A stretch of DNA of 64,000 nucleotides. Origin: a virus. The stretch lies in IMG/VR virus record IMGVR_UViG_3300044712_001937, positions 124,001-188,000 of that record; one strand, 5' to 3'. This document shows, in pieces, positions 16,226 to 24,035 of this stretch (its first letter is position 1; the number at the start of each line of letters is the position of its first letter). Made by a program: the position numbers and the translations under genes. Below the pieces are notes generated by a model. The model was not told the DNA's origin and did not search any database. It saw only the letters and a list, made by a program, of their open reading frames with translations.

Positions 16226-16906
16226 ATGGCAAGAAAAGAAAAACAATACCATTTCATTTATAAAACTACTAATATTTTAACTGGTAAATATTATTATGGA
16301 ATGCATAGTGGCAATAATCTGGAGGATGGTTATTTAGGTTCAGGTAAAAGATTAAGACGTTCTATAAATAAATATGGCAAAGAAAACCATAAACGTGAAA
16401 TTATTGAATTTCTTCCGGATAGAAAATCTTTAATTGAACGTGAGAAAGAAATTGTTAATTTAAATGAAATTGCAAAAGTAGATTGCATGAATTTAGTTGT
16501 TGGTGGAAATGGTGGATTTAATGTAGAAATTGTGAAAAAGGGAAGATTAGCTGTTGATAATATTATGATAACAAGATATGGTATTAATTGGCGTTCTATT
16601 TTAGCTAAAAAAACTTTTAGTGATTTATCAATCAATAAACGTAATGAAATTAATAAAAAAATAATTGAAACCAATAAAAAAAATGGATTTACTTATGATA
16701 ATTTTAAAAATAAAAAGCATACCGAAGAAACAAGGAAAAAATTGAGTAAATCAAGAAAAGGAACAGGAATTGGTAATAAAAATTCACAATTTGATACATG
16801 TTGGATTACTAAAAATGGTATTAATAAAAAAATAAAAAAAGAAAATTTAATTTTATATTTAAAAGATAATTGGATTAAAGGTAGAAAATTAAAATGCATT
16901 CTATAG
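16226..16906 (+). CDS. GIY-YIG homing endonuclease with NUMOD3-like motif
   Basis: 226 residues. An N-terminal GIY-YIG-type domain (FIYKTTNILTGKYYYGMHSG...YLGSGKRL, catalytic Arg region, E in ERE) is followed by a DNA-binding tail with HTEETRKKLSKSRKG, a NUMOD3-like repeat. The gene ends in TAG, rare here, and its last codons overlap the next tRNA (16896-16967). Free-standing and in the tRNA array, like phage seg/mob genes. Confidence 0.85.
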   Translation: MARKEKQYHFIYKTTNILTGKYYYGMHSGNNLEDGYLGSGKRLRRSINKYGKENHKREIIEFLPDRKSLIEREKEIVNLNEIAKVDCMNLVVGGNGGFNVEIVKKGRLAVDNIMITRYGINWRSILAKKTFSDLSINKRNEINKKIIETNKKNGFTYDNFKNKKHTEETRKKLSKSRKGTGIGNKNSQFDTCWITKNGINKKIKKENLILYLKDNWIKGRKLKCIL

Positions 16907-16967
16907 CTTAACTGGTAAAGCACATCCTTTGTAACGATGGGAAGCGGTTCGAGTCCGATAGAATGCT
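16896..16967 (+). tRNA. tRNA-Thr (TGT)
   Basis: Acceptor GCATTCT/AGAATGC, loop TTTGTAA with a C-C mismatch closing the anticodon stem, T-arm with one mismatch. Its 5' end overlaps the endonuclease stop. Confidence 0.8.
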
Positions 16968-16969
16968 CT

Positions 16970-17031
16970 AAACTAATAGTTGATGCGAGATGGTGAGTGT
17001 ACATAAACACATGTGGTAAGATTATTAGTTT
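16970..17031 (+). other. Structured spacer between tRNAs
   Basis: AAACTAATA (16970-16978) pairs perfectly with TATTAGTTT (17023-17031); GTGT/ACAC forms an inner hairpin. No T-arm, so not a tRNA. Confidence 0.3.
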
Positions 17032-17036
17032 TATTT

Positions 17037-17109
17037 AGTGATGTGGCGCAATGGTTAGCGCAGGACTCTTATAAGGTCGAGGTTGGGGGTTCAAGTCCCT
17101 TCATCACTA
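17037..17109 (+). tRNA. tRNA-Ile (TAT)
   Basis: Acceptor AGTGATG/CATCACT, loop CTTATAA giving anticodon TAT for AUA codons, T-arm GGGGG/CCCTT, A73. Reading AUA with UAU instead of lysidine-modified CAU suits an AUA-rich genome. Confidence 0.85.
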
Positions 17110-17181
17110 CTAAATTTTTAAAATGTCTTTTATAATTGAAATAAAGATATTATTTTTGTTTAAATTAAAAATAAATGTATC

Positions 17182-17574
17182 ATGAGTATTCAGGAAAAAA
17201 TTAGGGAAGACATGGTTAATTCCATGAAGAACAAAGACTCTGAAAAGTTGAATTTGTTAAGAGTAGTTATTGGTGAATTTGGAAGAATTGGTAAAGAACT
17301 TTCAGATGAACAATCGGTAAAAGTTATTCAAAAAATGCATGAAAATGCAATTGAAATGAAAAACGATTATGAAATTAGTATACTTGAAGGTTATATTCCT
17401 AAAAAATTAGATGAATCTCAAATAAAAGAAATTGTAAAATCGATTATTGATTCAAATAATATTTCGAGTATTAAAGAAATGGGTAAAGTTATGGGTGAAT
17501 TAAAGAAACATCCTAATGTTGCTCAAATCGATAATAAAATAGCAAGTACTGTTATTAAAGAAATGTTGGCGTAA
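17182..17574 (+). CDS. YqeY-like GatB/YqeY-domain protein
   Basis: 130 residues, slightly shorter than bacterial YqeY (about 148). The start SIQEKIREDMVNSMKNKDSEKLNLLRVV, the ILEGYIPKKLDESQI segment and KEMGKVMGELKKHP are YqeY signatures. The domain is also the tRNA-binding tail of GatB amidotransferase. The reaction of stand-alone YqeY is not established. Its place inside the tRNA array supports a tRNA-linked role. Confidence 0.85.
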   Translation: MSIQEKIREDMVNSMKNKDSEKLNLLRVVIGEFGRIGKELSDEQSVKVIQKMHENAIEMKNDYEISILEGYIPKKLDESQIKEIVKSIIDSNNISSIKEMGKVMGELKKHPNVAQIDNKIASTVIKEMLA

Positions 17575-17588
17575 AGCCAACATTTTAT

Positions 17589-17661
17589 GCATCGGTAGCT
17601 CAGTGGTAGTAGCGTCTGCCTGTTAAGCAGAGGGTCGTAGGTTCAATCCCTACCCGGTGCG
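17589..17661 (+). tRNA. tRNA-Asn (GTT), standard form
   Basis: Acceptor GCATCGG/CCGGTGC, stem TCTGC/GCAGA with loop CTGTTAA, 5-nt variable loop, T-arm GTAGG/CCTAC, G73. Confidence 0.95.
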
Positions 17662-17676
17662 CAAATAAAAATTATA

Positions 17677-17685
17677 AGTATTTAT
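17677..17685 (+). promoter_or_regulatory. AGTATTTAT late-type promoter box
   Basis: 15 nt before the ATG at 17701. Confidence 0.5.
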
Positions 17686-17700
17686 AAGAAAATTTTTAAT

Positions 17701-17967
17701 ATGAGTAAAGTTGGTGATTTTTTAATTAATAGTTGGAATAGTTTTCCAAAAATTTATTTATATATTTTCTTAATAGCTATTATTGCTGGTTTAGCTGGTG
17801 GTATTGAAGTAGGTGGATATACAGTATTTATTTTAGGTGGTGCATTTATTGCATTTATTTGGCTTAGAATGATATGGAATTGGTTAGATAGTTGGTTGAA
17901 TTTAAGTTACAATTTAAAATTATTAGGATATTTGATTAAATCGTGGTTTACTAAAAATGAAAATTAA
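17701..17967 (+). CDS. Hypothetical membrane protein
   Basis: 88 residues with two or three hydrophobic segments (about 18-65) and a Trp-rich end. Not recognised. It overlaps the next start by 11 nt, indicating translational coupling. Confidence 0.65.
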   Translation: MSKVGDFLINSWNSFPKIYLYIFLIAIIAGLAGGIEVGGYTVFILGGAFIAFIWLRMIWNWLDSWLNLSYNLKLLGYLIKSWFTKNEN

Positions 17968-18487
17968 AAAAGTTATACATAAAAACGATAGAAGACCATT
18001 CCCTTATTTTGATTTCTTCATTCCTGTAATTATATTTCGAAATAAATCTTACTCAATTTCAAAATATTTTAAATTTGATTCTTCAACACTATACCATTTT
18101 GAAGATGAAGACCAATACGATATTAATAAATTAATGGGATTTAGTATTGGAATGCATCATAATAATTCGTTTAGATTTGGATGGAGACCTAATAAGGATT
18201 TAAGTAAAATGGAAATCGTAGGTTATGAATATTTAAATAAATTACGTATTCCTGAACTACCTATTTGTGAAGTTAAATTGGATAAATGGTATAAATTTGA
18301 ATTAAAATATATTGCAGAAACTGGTCAAATTGAGTATGTTGTAACAGATGGAAATGAAATTTTTAGTTGTAAACATCCTGCAACCAACATAAAAAGAAAA
18401 TTTAATCTTGGTTATAAATTATATCTTTACTTTGGTGGAAATAAAAAAGCACCTCATGATATGATTATTTATCAGGATAATGAATAA
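17957..18487 (+). CDS. Hypothetical beta-rich protein
   Basis: 176 residues, alternating beta-type sequence with KLDKWYKFELKYIAETGQIEYVVTDG, reminiscent of lectin-like sandwich folds. No catalytic motif. It overlaps the preceding membrane protein gene and ends just before tRNA-Thr. Confidence 0.6.
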   Translation: MKIKKVIHKNDRRPFPYFDFFIPVIIFRNKSYSISKYFKFDSSTLYHFEDEDQYDINKLMGFSIGMHHNNSFRFGWRPNKDLSKMEIVGYEYLNKLRIPELPICEVKLDKWYKFELKYIAETGQIEYVVTDGNEIFSCKHPATNIKRKFNLGYKLYLYFGGNKKAPHDMIIYQDNE

Positions 18488-18492
18488 TTGAT

Positions 18493-18566
18493 GCCGAAGT
18501 AGCTTTAATTGGTAGAGCACCTGACTTGTAATCAGGGGGTTGGGGGTTCGAGTCCCTTCTTCGGCT
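18493..18566 (+). tRNA. tRNA-Thr (TGT), second copy
   Basis: Acceptor GCCGAAG/CTTCGGC, stem CCTGA/TCAGG with loop CTTGTAA, standard variable loop, U73. Confidence 0.93.
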
Positions 18567-18600
18567 CATAAAAATAATTTTATCAATAATACCAATATGA

Positions 18601-18834
18601 ATGACGGTGAAGAAAATAAACAGGGAAAAGTTAGCAACTTTATTTCTTTTTTTAGGAACATTTTTCAATCCTATGGGTTACGATGCAATACTAAAATATT
18701 TAATAGACAAGACCGGAAATTATTGGTATTCAATTTCTATTTTTTACCTATTATCAGTATTTTTCTTTATATTATATTTTGTATTTGCTAAAATAAATCC
18801 ATTAAATATTTTTAAATTTAATAAGAATAAATAA
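18601..18834 (+). CDS. Small membrane protein
   Basis: 77 residues. After a basic start (MTVKKINREK) there are two hydrophobic segments (about 11-30 and 43-65). I prefer this frame over the overlapping one from 18540, which starts inside the tRNA and lacks such structure. Confidence 0.55.
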   Translation: MTVKKINREKLATLFLFLGTFFNPMGYDAILKYLIDKTGNYWYSISIFYLLSVFFFILYFVFAKINPLNIFKFNKNK

Positions 18835-18872
18835 TAAAATATTAATAATTTGTTTTATATTTGTGATAACAT

Positions 18873-18944
18873 GTCTCCATAGCTCAACGGATAGAGCATT
18901 AGTCTTCTAAACTAAGGATTTGCGTTCGATTCGCAGTGGAGATA
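18873..18944 (+). tRNA. tRNA-Arg (TCT)
   Basis: Acceptor GTCTCCA/TGGAGAT (G1-U72), stem TTAGT/ACTAA with loop CTTCTAA, A73. A TATATTTG box lies just upstream. Confidence 0.92.
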
Positions 18945-18960
18945 CTAACAAAACTAAACT

Positions 18961-19080
18961 ATGACAGTTATTTGTCCCAAATGTAAACAAACAGTTTTTA
19001 TTTTTGAAAATAAAGATTATGTTATTTGTTGTGGAGAAGTAATCTTCGTAGTTAAAACGCTTCCATCGTCCAAGGGATAA
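18961..19080 (+). CDS. Tiny zinc-ribbon-like ORF
   Basis: 39 codons with CPKC near the start and CCG near residue 28, a possible zinc ribbon. It overlaps the following tRNA by 22 nt and starts 16 nt after tRNA-Arg. Coding status uncertain. Confidence 0.45.
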   Translation: MTVICPKCKQTVFIFENKDYVICCGEVIFVVKTLPSSKG

Positions 19081-19130
19081 GGCATCGGTTTCCTAAACCG
19101 ATAATACAGGTTCGAGTCCTGTTGGGAGTA
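19059..19130 (+). tRNA. tRNA-Arg (CCT)
   Basis: Acceptor GCTTCCA/TGGGAGT with two wobbles, stem TCGGT/ACCGA with loop TTCCTAA, T-arm ACAGG/CCTGT, A73. Confidence 0.88.
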
Positions 19131-19160
19131 CAAAACTATTAACAAATAAAACCAAAAATT

Positions 19161-19358
19161 ATGCTTTATTGTAATTATTCTAATGAAATATCACGTGCTC
19201 GTAGGTTGATTAACATTTCAATCGATAGATTGATGTTTATAAAAAACAGATTTAGTGGTAATAACCAAAATCACAAGGATATTTTAGTTAAAACAGATAA
19301 ATTATTAGTTGAATATCAGGAATTGGATAAGGAGGTGAAAAAGCATGAATATCATTAG
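19161..19358 (+). CDS. Hypothetical helical protein
   Basis: 65 residues, basic and helical; not recognised. It ends in TAG and overlaps the next gene by 14 nt, so the two are likely translationally coupled. Confidence 0.6.
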   Translation: MLYCNYSNEISRARRLINISIDRLMFIKNRFSGNNQNHKDILVKTDKLLVEYQELDKEVKKHEYH

Positions 19359-19623
19359 TATTGAGAATACAAAAAGATTTAATAGTTTTTCAAATAAAGT
19401 TGAAATATCTTCAAATTATAAATATAGTGATAATAAAAATTATTTACTTATACTTAATGATGATGATATTAACAATGATAATTGTATTATTAAATTAAGA
19501 GGATATTCTATATCTTGTTTATTGATTCCAAAAAGATATCGTTTTACTTTTTTTGATGAAACACCTATTGGTAAAATAATAAGACGTAATTTAACTGAAG
19601 ATTTTTCAATAAGCTATTACTAA
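19345..19623 (+). CDS. Hypothetical protein with a strong Shine-Dalgarno
   Basis: 92 residues, not recognised. The ATG is preceded by AAGGAGGTG at 19330-19338, one of the very few strong ribosome-binding sites in the window, inside the end of the preceding gene. This fixes the start. Confidence 0.65.
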   Translation: MNIISIENTKRFNSFSNKVEISSNYKYSDNKNYLLILNDDDINNDNCIIKLRGYSISCLLIPKRYRFTFFDETPIGKIIRRNLTEDFSISYY

Positions 19624-19633
19624 TAGCTTATTT

Positions 19634-19705
19634 GCTCCTGTAGTTCAATGGATAGAATGCTTGGTTTCGACCCAAATGATGCGAGTTCAAGTCTTGTCGG
19701 GAGTA
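19634..19705 (+). tRNA. tRNA-Arg (TCG)
   Basis: Acceptor GCTCCTG/CGGGAGT, TTGG/CCAA anticodon stem with loop TTTCGAC, T-arm GCGAG/CTTGT, A73. Confidence 0.88.
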
Positions 19706-19721
19706 CTAAAAAAAAAGAATT

Positions 19722-19880
19722 ATGGCAACAAAAATAAGAGAAACTCCAATTTTATATGGAAAAGATGCTAAAAGATTTCTTGAAGCAATTGCTAATCCTA
19801 AAAAAATTTCAAAAGAAGAATTGGAGAGAATTAAAAAAAATTACGAAGAAATAAAAGGTATATCTAAAGGTATATTTTAA
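19722..19880 (+). CDS. Small basic protein
   Basis: 52 residues (MATKIRETPILYGKDAKRF...), Lys/Glu-rich helical C-terminus; not recognised. It fills the space between tRNA-Arg(TCG) and tRNA-Arg(ACG). Confidence 0.5.
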   Translation: MATKIRETPILYGKDAKRFLEAIANPKKISKEELERIKKNYEEIKGISKGIF

Positions 19881-19883
19881 TAT

Positions 19884-19959
19884 GCATCTGTAGCTCAATT
19901 GGATTAGAGCACCTGTCTACGAAACAGGAGGTTTAAGGGTTCGAATCCCTTCAGATGTA
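19884..19959 (+). tRNA. tRNA-Arg (ACG)
   Basis: Acceptor GCATCTG/CAGATGT, stem CCTGT/ACAGG with loop CTACGAA, T-arm AAGGG/CCCTT, A73. A34 would be edited to inosine by host TadA. Confidence 0.93.
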
Positions 19960-20030
19960 CTAATTTTAATTAAAATATGAAGAGAACTAATACATCGTAA
20001 ATCAGGTTTCTTACAACTGATTTATGAATT

Positions 20031-20228
20031 ATGGAAAATTCCAATTTAAGTAAGAACCCGACCAAATATTGGTTGGTTGAACTCACGCTTACGAGTGGTG
20101 AAGTTCTCGAATTTTATGTTAAAGCTAAAACACAATTTGATGCTTATGAAAAAGCTGAAGAATATATGTTTTGGCTCGATAACAAAAAATTAAAAAATAA
20201 ATTAAAAGAGTTTAGGCTTATGCCTTAA
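20031..20228 (+). CDS. Hypothetical small protein
   Basis: 65 residues; the opening TKYWLVELTLTSGEVLEFYVKAKTQFDAYEKAEEY looks like a beta-hairpin followed by a helix. Not recognised. Confidence 0.6.
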   Translation: MENSNLSKNPTKYWLVELTLTSGEVLEFYVKAKTQFDAYEKAEEYMFWLDNKKLKNKLKEFRLMP

Positions 20229-20269
20229 AAAATGAGTTTTGATGGTATCTCGCCATGAAAAACCATTAC

Positions 20270-20326
20270 ATACGGGATGTAGATATTGGTGAACTGAAAC
20301 ATCTAAGTAATCAACGAGTCCCGTAT
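20270..20326 (+). other. Structured tRNA spacer
   Basis: ATACGGGA (20270-20277) pairs perfectly with TCCCGTAT (20319-20326) just before tRNA-Gly. Similar CCCGT/ACGGG stems precede the tRNAs at 14920 and 15246. Confidence 0.3.
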
Positions 20327-20330
20327 TAAT

Positions 20331-20404
20331 GTGGGTAACGCATAAATGGTGGTGCACCAGCTTGCCATGCTGGAATAGAGTCGGTTCAATTCCGATTACC
20401 CACT
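20331..20404 (+). tRNA. tRNA-Gly (GCC)
   Basis: Acceptor GTGGGTA/TACCCAC, stem CCAGC/GCTGG with loop TTGCCAT, U73. Confidence 0.92.
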
Positions 20405-20436
20405 CTACATTTCGAAAATATTTTTTAGCTTTTTAT

Positions 20437-20445
20437 AGTATTTAT
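20437..20445 (+). promoter_or_regulatory. AGTATTTAT late-type promoter box
   Basis: 17 nt before the HNH gene ATG at 20463. Confidence 0.5.
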
Positions 20446-20462
20446 ATGAAAAATATAATACT

Positions 20463-21176
20463 ATGGAAAAATGGAATGAAAATTCGATAAATTTATTACT
20501 TAAATATTTTAATGAAAATAAATCATATGAAGAAATAGCATTATTATTAAATCGAACATATTCTTCAATAAAAAATAAATTAAATAAACTTGGGTATAAA
20601 TTTAGAGATGTTAATCCTGCAATAATTTCTTATAAATGTGAAAATTGTGGAAATGAATTTAATGATAAAACTTCTGTTGAACGAAGATTTTGTTCAAATT
20701 CATGCGCAGCAAAAATTAATAATAAATTAAGGCATAAAATAAGTGATAAAAAATGTTTAAATTGTAATAAAATATTACATTCACATCAAAATAAATATTG
20801 TTCAAATAATTGTTGTACTGAATATCATTGGAAACAAACAATAACTAAAATCGAAAATGGCGATACATCATTTAATGAAAGAATATATAAAAAATATTTA
20901 ATTCATAAACATGGAAACAAATGTATGAAATGTGGTTGGAATGAAATTAATCCTGTAACTAAATTAGTTCCAATACAACTTGAACATAAAGATGGAAATT
21001 CTGATAACCATAATTTAAATAATTTAGAATTATTATGTCCTAATTGTCATTCACTAACTCCAACATTTGGTGCATTAAATAAAGGAAATGGACGTGATGC
21101 ATTAAAAAAGAAAAAATTAATATTCAAAGAAATAAAGTGTGATAATACATGGCAAAGGTCTACCCCGTCACACTAA
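20463..21176 (+). CDS. HNH homing endonuclease with zinc-finger region
   Basis: 237 residues: an N-terminal HTH-like segment (KSYEEIALLLNRTYSSIKNKL), two treble-clef CxxC fingers (CENCGNEF...CSNSC and CLNCNK...CSNNC), then HNH as CMKCGWNE...IQLEHKDGNSDNHNLNNLELLCPNCH. The final 14 codons overlap a GC-rich structured sequence. It is the right-hand flank of the tRNA array. Confidence 0.85.
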   Translation: MEKWNENSINLLLKYFNENKSYEEIALLLNRTYSSIKNKLNKLGYKFRDVNPAIISYKCENCGNEFNDKTSVERRFCSNSCAAKINNKLRHKISDKKCLNCNKILHSHQNKYCSNNCCTEYHWKQTITKIENGDTSFNERIYKKYLIHKHGNKCMKCGWNEINPVTKLVPIQLEHKDGNSDNHNLNNLELLCPNCHSLTPTFGALNKGNGRDALKKKKLIFKEIKCDNTWQRSTPSH

Positions 21177-21345
21177 AATAAATAACACAGAGGATTCATC
21201 GCTGTAGCAATACAGAGGAAGTTCAACACATCTCCGCAAAAAGTGGGAGGCTCAACGTTAATCGGAGTCGTTAATACCACTGAGGATGCAAGCCATACAG
21301 ATTTAGACGGTGTGCGGGTCTATGATAATCGGGTTGGTGCTTAGA
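21136..21345 (+). ncRNA. GC-rich structured noncoding island between two endonucleases
   Basis: About 45% G+C in 21181-21340, against roughly 25% around it, with no ORF of its own. Stems: AGTGTGA/TCACACT (21136/21168), CTGTA-GCAA-TACAG with a GNRA tetraloop (21202-21215), AACG/CGTT, and TAGAC/GTCTA (21304/21318). It could be an intron remnant or a new RNA; no group I or RNase P consensus was recognised. Confidence 0.45.
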
Positions 21346-21397
21346 TAAATGATGAATTTAAGTTCTTTGATTTTTTATTTCATTATTTATTTTTTAT

Positions 21398-21406
21398 AGT
21401 ATTTAT
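21398..21406 (+). promoter_or_regulatory. AGTATTTAT late-type promoter box
   Basis: 17 nt before the ATG at 21424; supports that start over TTG 21415. Confidence 0.5.
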
Positions 21407-21423
21407 ATTTATAATTGAATATT

Positions 21424-22038
21424 ATGAAAAATAAAATTTATTATGTGTATCAATTAATTTCTTCAAATGATGAAATTTTTTACATTGGAAAAGGTTCTGG
21501 TAATAGAATGTATCAGCATGTTAGTATTGCTATGGGTAAATCAATTAGTAGAACAAAAAATCTTAAACTATATAATAAAATAAAGAAAATTATTGATAGT
21601 GGTGGATTTATTAAATGTGAAATTATTTTTAAAAGTGAAAATGAAAATGATTGTTTTAATGAAGAAATAAGACTTATAGAAAAAATAGGTCTTATTAATT
21701 TATGTAATTTAACTATTGGTGGTGAAGGTACTTCGGGATATAAATTATCTGAAGAAACTAAATTAAAAATGTCTTTAGCTAAAAAAGATAAAAAAAGAGA
21801 AAATATAAGTAAAATTCATAAAGAAAATTTATTAAAAAATCCTCAAATTTTTAAAATTGGTCATGATGGTTATTGGAATGGTAAAACATTATCTGAAGAA
21901 ACTAAATTAAAAATGTCTTTAGCTAAAAAAGGTCGTAAATTTTCAAAAGAACATAAAGAAAAAATATCGCAATCATTAAAAGGACGAGAACTTTCAGAAA
22001 CACATAAAAATAATATTAAAAAATCAAAGACTTATTAA
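21424..22038 (+). CDS. GIY-YIG homing endonuclease with NUMOD3 repeats
   Basis: 204 residues from the ATG at 21424. N-terminal GIY-YIG domain (YYVYQLISSNDEIFYIGKGSGNRMYQH, E in RLIEKIG, NLTIGGEG) followed by four short LSEETKLKMSLAKKG-type NUMOD3 repeats that contact DNA. Flanks the structured island at 21136-21345. Confidence 0.85.
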   Translation: MKNKIYYVYQLISSNDEIFYIGKGSGNRMYQHVSIAMGKSISRTKNLKLYNKIKKIIDSGGFIKCEIIFKSENENDCFNEEIRLIEKIGLINLCNLTIGGEGTSGYKLSEETKLKMSLAKKDKKRENISKIHKENLLKNPQIFKIGHDGYWNGKTLSEETKLKMSLAKKGRKFSKEHKEKISQSLKGRELSETHKNNIKKSKTY

Positions 22039-22104
22039 AACAGAAAGTTGACTACGCTCATGTTATTTATTTTTATATATTTGTAGAAACTAAAAATTCC
22101 CTAC

Positions 22105-22377
22105 ATGAAGAAAATAATTTCTGTAAATGAAGAATATGACTATTATAATGGAAAGGTTGTGGCTTTTAAAGAAGACGATTCTATTTACATATATGCTTGC
22201 TATCATTATAGAGCATCAGAATATGGATTTTTCGATATATGTAATGATAAATCTCCACGTTATTTAGCTTATACAATAAATTCAATAAGACATGCATTAG
22301 AATGTCATGGTAATATATATGAATTTGATTCATTTAATGAATTCATAGAAAAAGCAAATGAAATATTTAATAATTAA
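22105..22377 (+). CDS. Hypothetical protein
   Basis: 90 residues, Tyr-rich and acidic; not recognised. A TATATTTG box lies 30 nt upstream, so it may have a host-type promoter. Next gene starts 5 nt later. Confidence 0.6.
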   Translation: MKKIISVNEEYDYYNGKVVAFKEDDSIYIYACYHYRASEYGFFDICNDKSPRYLAYTINSIRHALECHGNIYEFDSFNEFIEKANEIFNN

Positions 22378-22382
22378 TTAAT

Positions 22383-22937
22383 ATGCGTATCTCTACTCAA
22401 GACAAAAATGGAAATTGGATTCCAGCAACTCCACTACAATTAATGTGTGAAATAGAAAATTGTGATGTTACAGATAATAAAATTGGTGATATTCTTAAAG
22501 AATATTTTAGAAATCCAGAAGAATCTGATGGTTCAGATTGGGATTCAGAACCAATTATTCTATGTGAAAAACATAGTGCAAATCATTTAAAATGTCCTAA
22601 AAATTTGGAAGATGTATTTGAATGGTTATTAAAAATAACATCAGATAAAAATGATTTAAATAAATGGCTTAAATTACCTGAAGATGATGCTATTATTTCA
22701 GTACATCATACTATTGGAATGGCTATTAGAAATGAATTAGGTTTATGGCATAATGGAACTATTGTACCATTTTTTCATAATTTAGGTATATTTCATGCTG
22801 ATGATATGAGTACAATTATTTTAACTTCATTTCATAGGTCAAAAAATAATATTGATATTAAACTTGAAGAACAAGTTAAACATTATATAGATTATTGGGA
22901 AAAAGAAAATCCTGACGTTAATAAAGGTATATTATAA
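22383..22937 (+). CDS. DUF6794-like domain protein
   Basis: 184 residues. The C-terminal part (FEWLLKITSDKNDLNKWLKLPEDD...VPFFHNLGIFHADDMSTIILTSFHR) fits the DUF6794 pattern, a bacterial family without known function. The N-terminal part has a few cysteines. Family call from memory of the pattern. Confidence 0.6.
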   Translation: MRISTQDKNGNWIPATPLQLMCEIENCDVTDNKIGDILKEYFRNPEESDGSDWDSEPIILCEKHSANHLKCPKNLEDVFEWLLKITSDKNDLNKWLKLPEDDAIISVHHTIGMAIRNELGLWHNGTIVPFFHNLGIFHADDMSTIILTSFHRSKNNIDIKLEEQVKHYIDYWEKENPDVNKGIL

Positions 22938-22960
22938 AAAAATCACATATTCTATATTAT

Positions 22961-22969
22961 AGTATTTAT
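22961..22969 (+). promoter_or_regulatory. AGTATTTAT late-type promoter box
   Basis: 15 nt before the ATG at 22985. Confidence 0.45.
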
Positions 22970-22984
22970 AGAAAAATATTTATT

Positions 22985-23170
22985 ATGTGGATATATGAAA
23001 GAATTGAAGAAGAGTTTAATACATTGCCTGAATTAAAAAAGAGATTAAAAAAAATAGGCGAAGATGGCTGGGAGATTACATCGTATAATGAAAGTAATGA
23101 AAAATCTAAAATAAAAATCATTGTTTTAGTTAAAAAAGAAGAAATTAAAATAGAAAAAAAAGTTTTATAA
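22985..23170 (+). CDS. Small hypothetical protein
   Basis: 61 residues with KRLKKIGEDGWEITSYNE, a pattern found in small DUF4177-like proteins; C-terminus Lys/Glu-rich. Immediately followed by the next gene. Confidence 0.55.
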   Translation: MWIYERIEEEFNTLPELKKRLKKIGEDGWEITSYNESNEKSKIKIIVLVKKEEIKIEKKVL

Positions 23171-23171
23171 C

Positions 23172-23582
23172 ATGCAATTACTTGATGAAATTAAGAAAAT
23201 TATAAAAAAATATGAATTAAATCCTAAATTAATTCCAGAAGAATACCCAGATGTTTATCTTTATATTAGAATAAATCCGGAAGTTGAAAATATGTTTAAA
23301 TCATTAAAAAACGATTCATATTTTATAAATAAATATGAAAAGCATATAGGAAAAGGACATTACGGATTTTCTATTGGTCAACCAATAATCCCAAGTTGGA
23401 ATGAAGTTCTTGATGAAATAATTGAACTTTGTATAAAAAAAGACCCGAATTTTATAATAAAACAAATCAAAATGAAATTTGGCTTTATATGTTTTTATAC
23501 TGAAAGTGATGTAATTTCTGATTTAAATGAAATAGAAGCACTTATAACAAACACATTATTTAATATTAAATTTAAATATTAA
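23172..23582 (+). CDS. Hypothetical protein of a phage/Bacteroidetes family
   Basis: 136 residues. Segments GHYGFSIGQPIIPSWNEVLDEIIELC and FIIKQIKMKFGFICFY are recurrent in a family of small phage and bacterial proteins without assigned function. One nucleotide after the preceding stop. Confidence 0.6.
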   Translation: MQLLDEIKKIIKKYELNPKLIPEEYPDVYLYIRINPEVENMFKSLKNDSYFINKYEKHIGKGHYGFSIGQPIIPSWNEVLDEIIELCIKKDPNFIIKQIKMKFGFICFYTESDVISDLNEIEALITNTLFNIKFKY

Positions 23583-23584
23583 TC

Positions 23585-23610
23585 TGCAACATTATAATAA
23601 AATCTTCGTA
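23585..23610 (+). promoter_or_regulatory. ECF-type promoter TGCAAC-N16-CGTA
   Basis: TGCAAC 23585-23590, 16 nt, CGTA 23607-23610, continuing as TTATTG. It lies directly before the GTG at 23616. Confidence 0.6.
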
Positions 23611-23615
23611 TTATT

Positions 23616-23885
23616 GTGAAAGATTTCGAATTATTAAAACGAACATATCCTGTATCAGAATATGACCGATATTGTGATGGGTATGATTTTATTATAAAAA
23701 ATAGTACACCTGAAGAACGACAGGATTGGAAGATTAAGGATAACGAAATCAAACGAATAATTAAAGCTGGTGAAAAATATATTTATCAAGTAGCTAAAGA
23801 AGGAAGAGAATTTAAAACAATGTGTATGTGTTTTGAGAATTATGCTATTATTCGGAAAAAAATATTTAAATTTGAAGATTATTAA
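23616..23885 (+). CDS. Hypothetical charged protein, GTG start uncertain
   Basis: 89 residues from GTG, Lys/Glu/Tyr-rich; not recognised. The CGTA promoter box ends only 5 nt before the GTG, so either the mRNA is nearly leaderless or the real start is further in. Confidence 0.5.
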   Translation: MKDFELLKRTYPVSEYDRYCDGYDFIIKNSTPEERQDWKIKDNEIKRIIKAGEKYIYQVAKEGREFKTMCMCFENYAIIRKKIFKFEDY

Positions 23886-23896
23886 ATATAAAACAT

Positions 23897-24025
23897 ATGA
23901 ATTTATTAGATTTTTTAGATAAACAAAGTGATGGTAGATTAATATTAATTGGAGTAGTATTTGTTTTTGTAGTTGCTATTATTTTTGAAGGTATCGCTGA
24001 AATAATAAGATATCTTAAAAAGTAA
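23897..24025 (+). CDS. Tiny single-pass membrane protein
   Basis: 42 residues with one hydrophobic span (RLILIGVVFVFVVAIIF) and a basic C-terminus. Holin-, spanin- or toxin-like in size, but no specific family is seen. It ends 10 nt before the suppressor tRNA. Confidence 0.5.
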   Translation: MNLLDFLDKQSDGRLILIGVVFVFVVAIIFEGIAEIIRYLKK

Positions 24026-24035
24026 TATTTTTATT

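Noticed and set aside
18540-18791. 83-residue frame overlapping tRNA-Thr and the gene at 18601
   Set aside because: It starts inside the tRNA and lacks the clear membrane pattern of the 18601 frame.
21136-21345. RNase P or tmRNA in the GC-rich island
   Set aside because: Only a weak GAGGAAGT resemblance to one RNase P box; the other conserved boxes and a tmRNA tRNA-like domain are absent.
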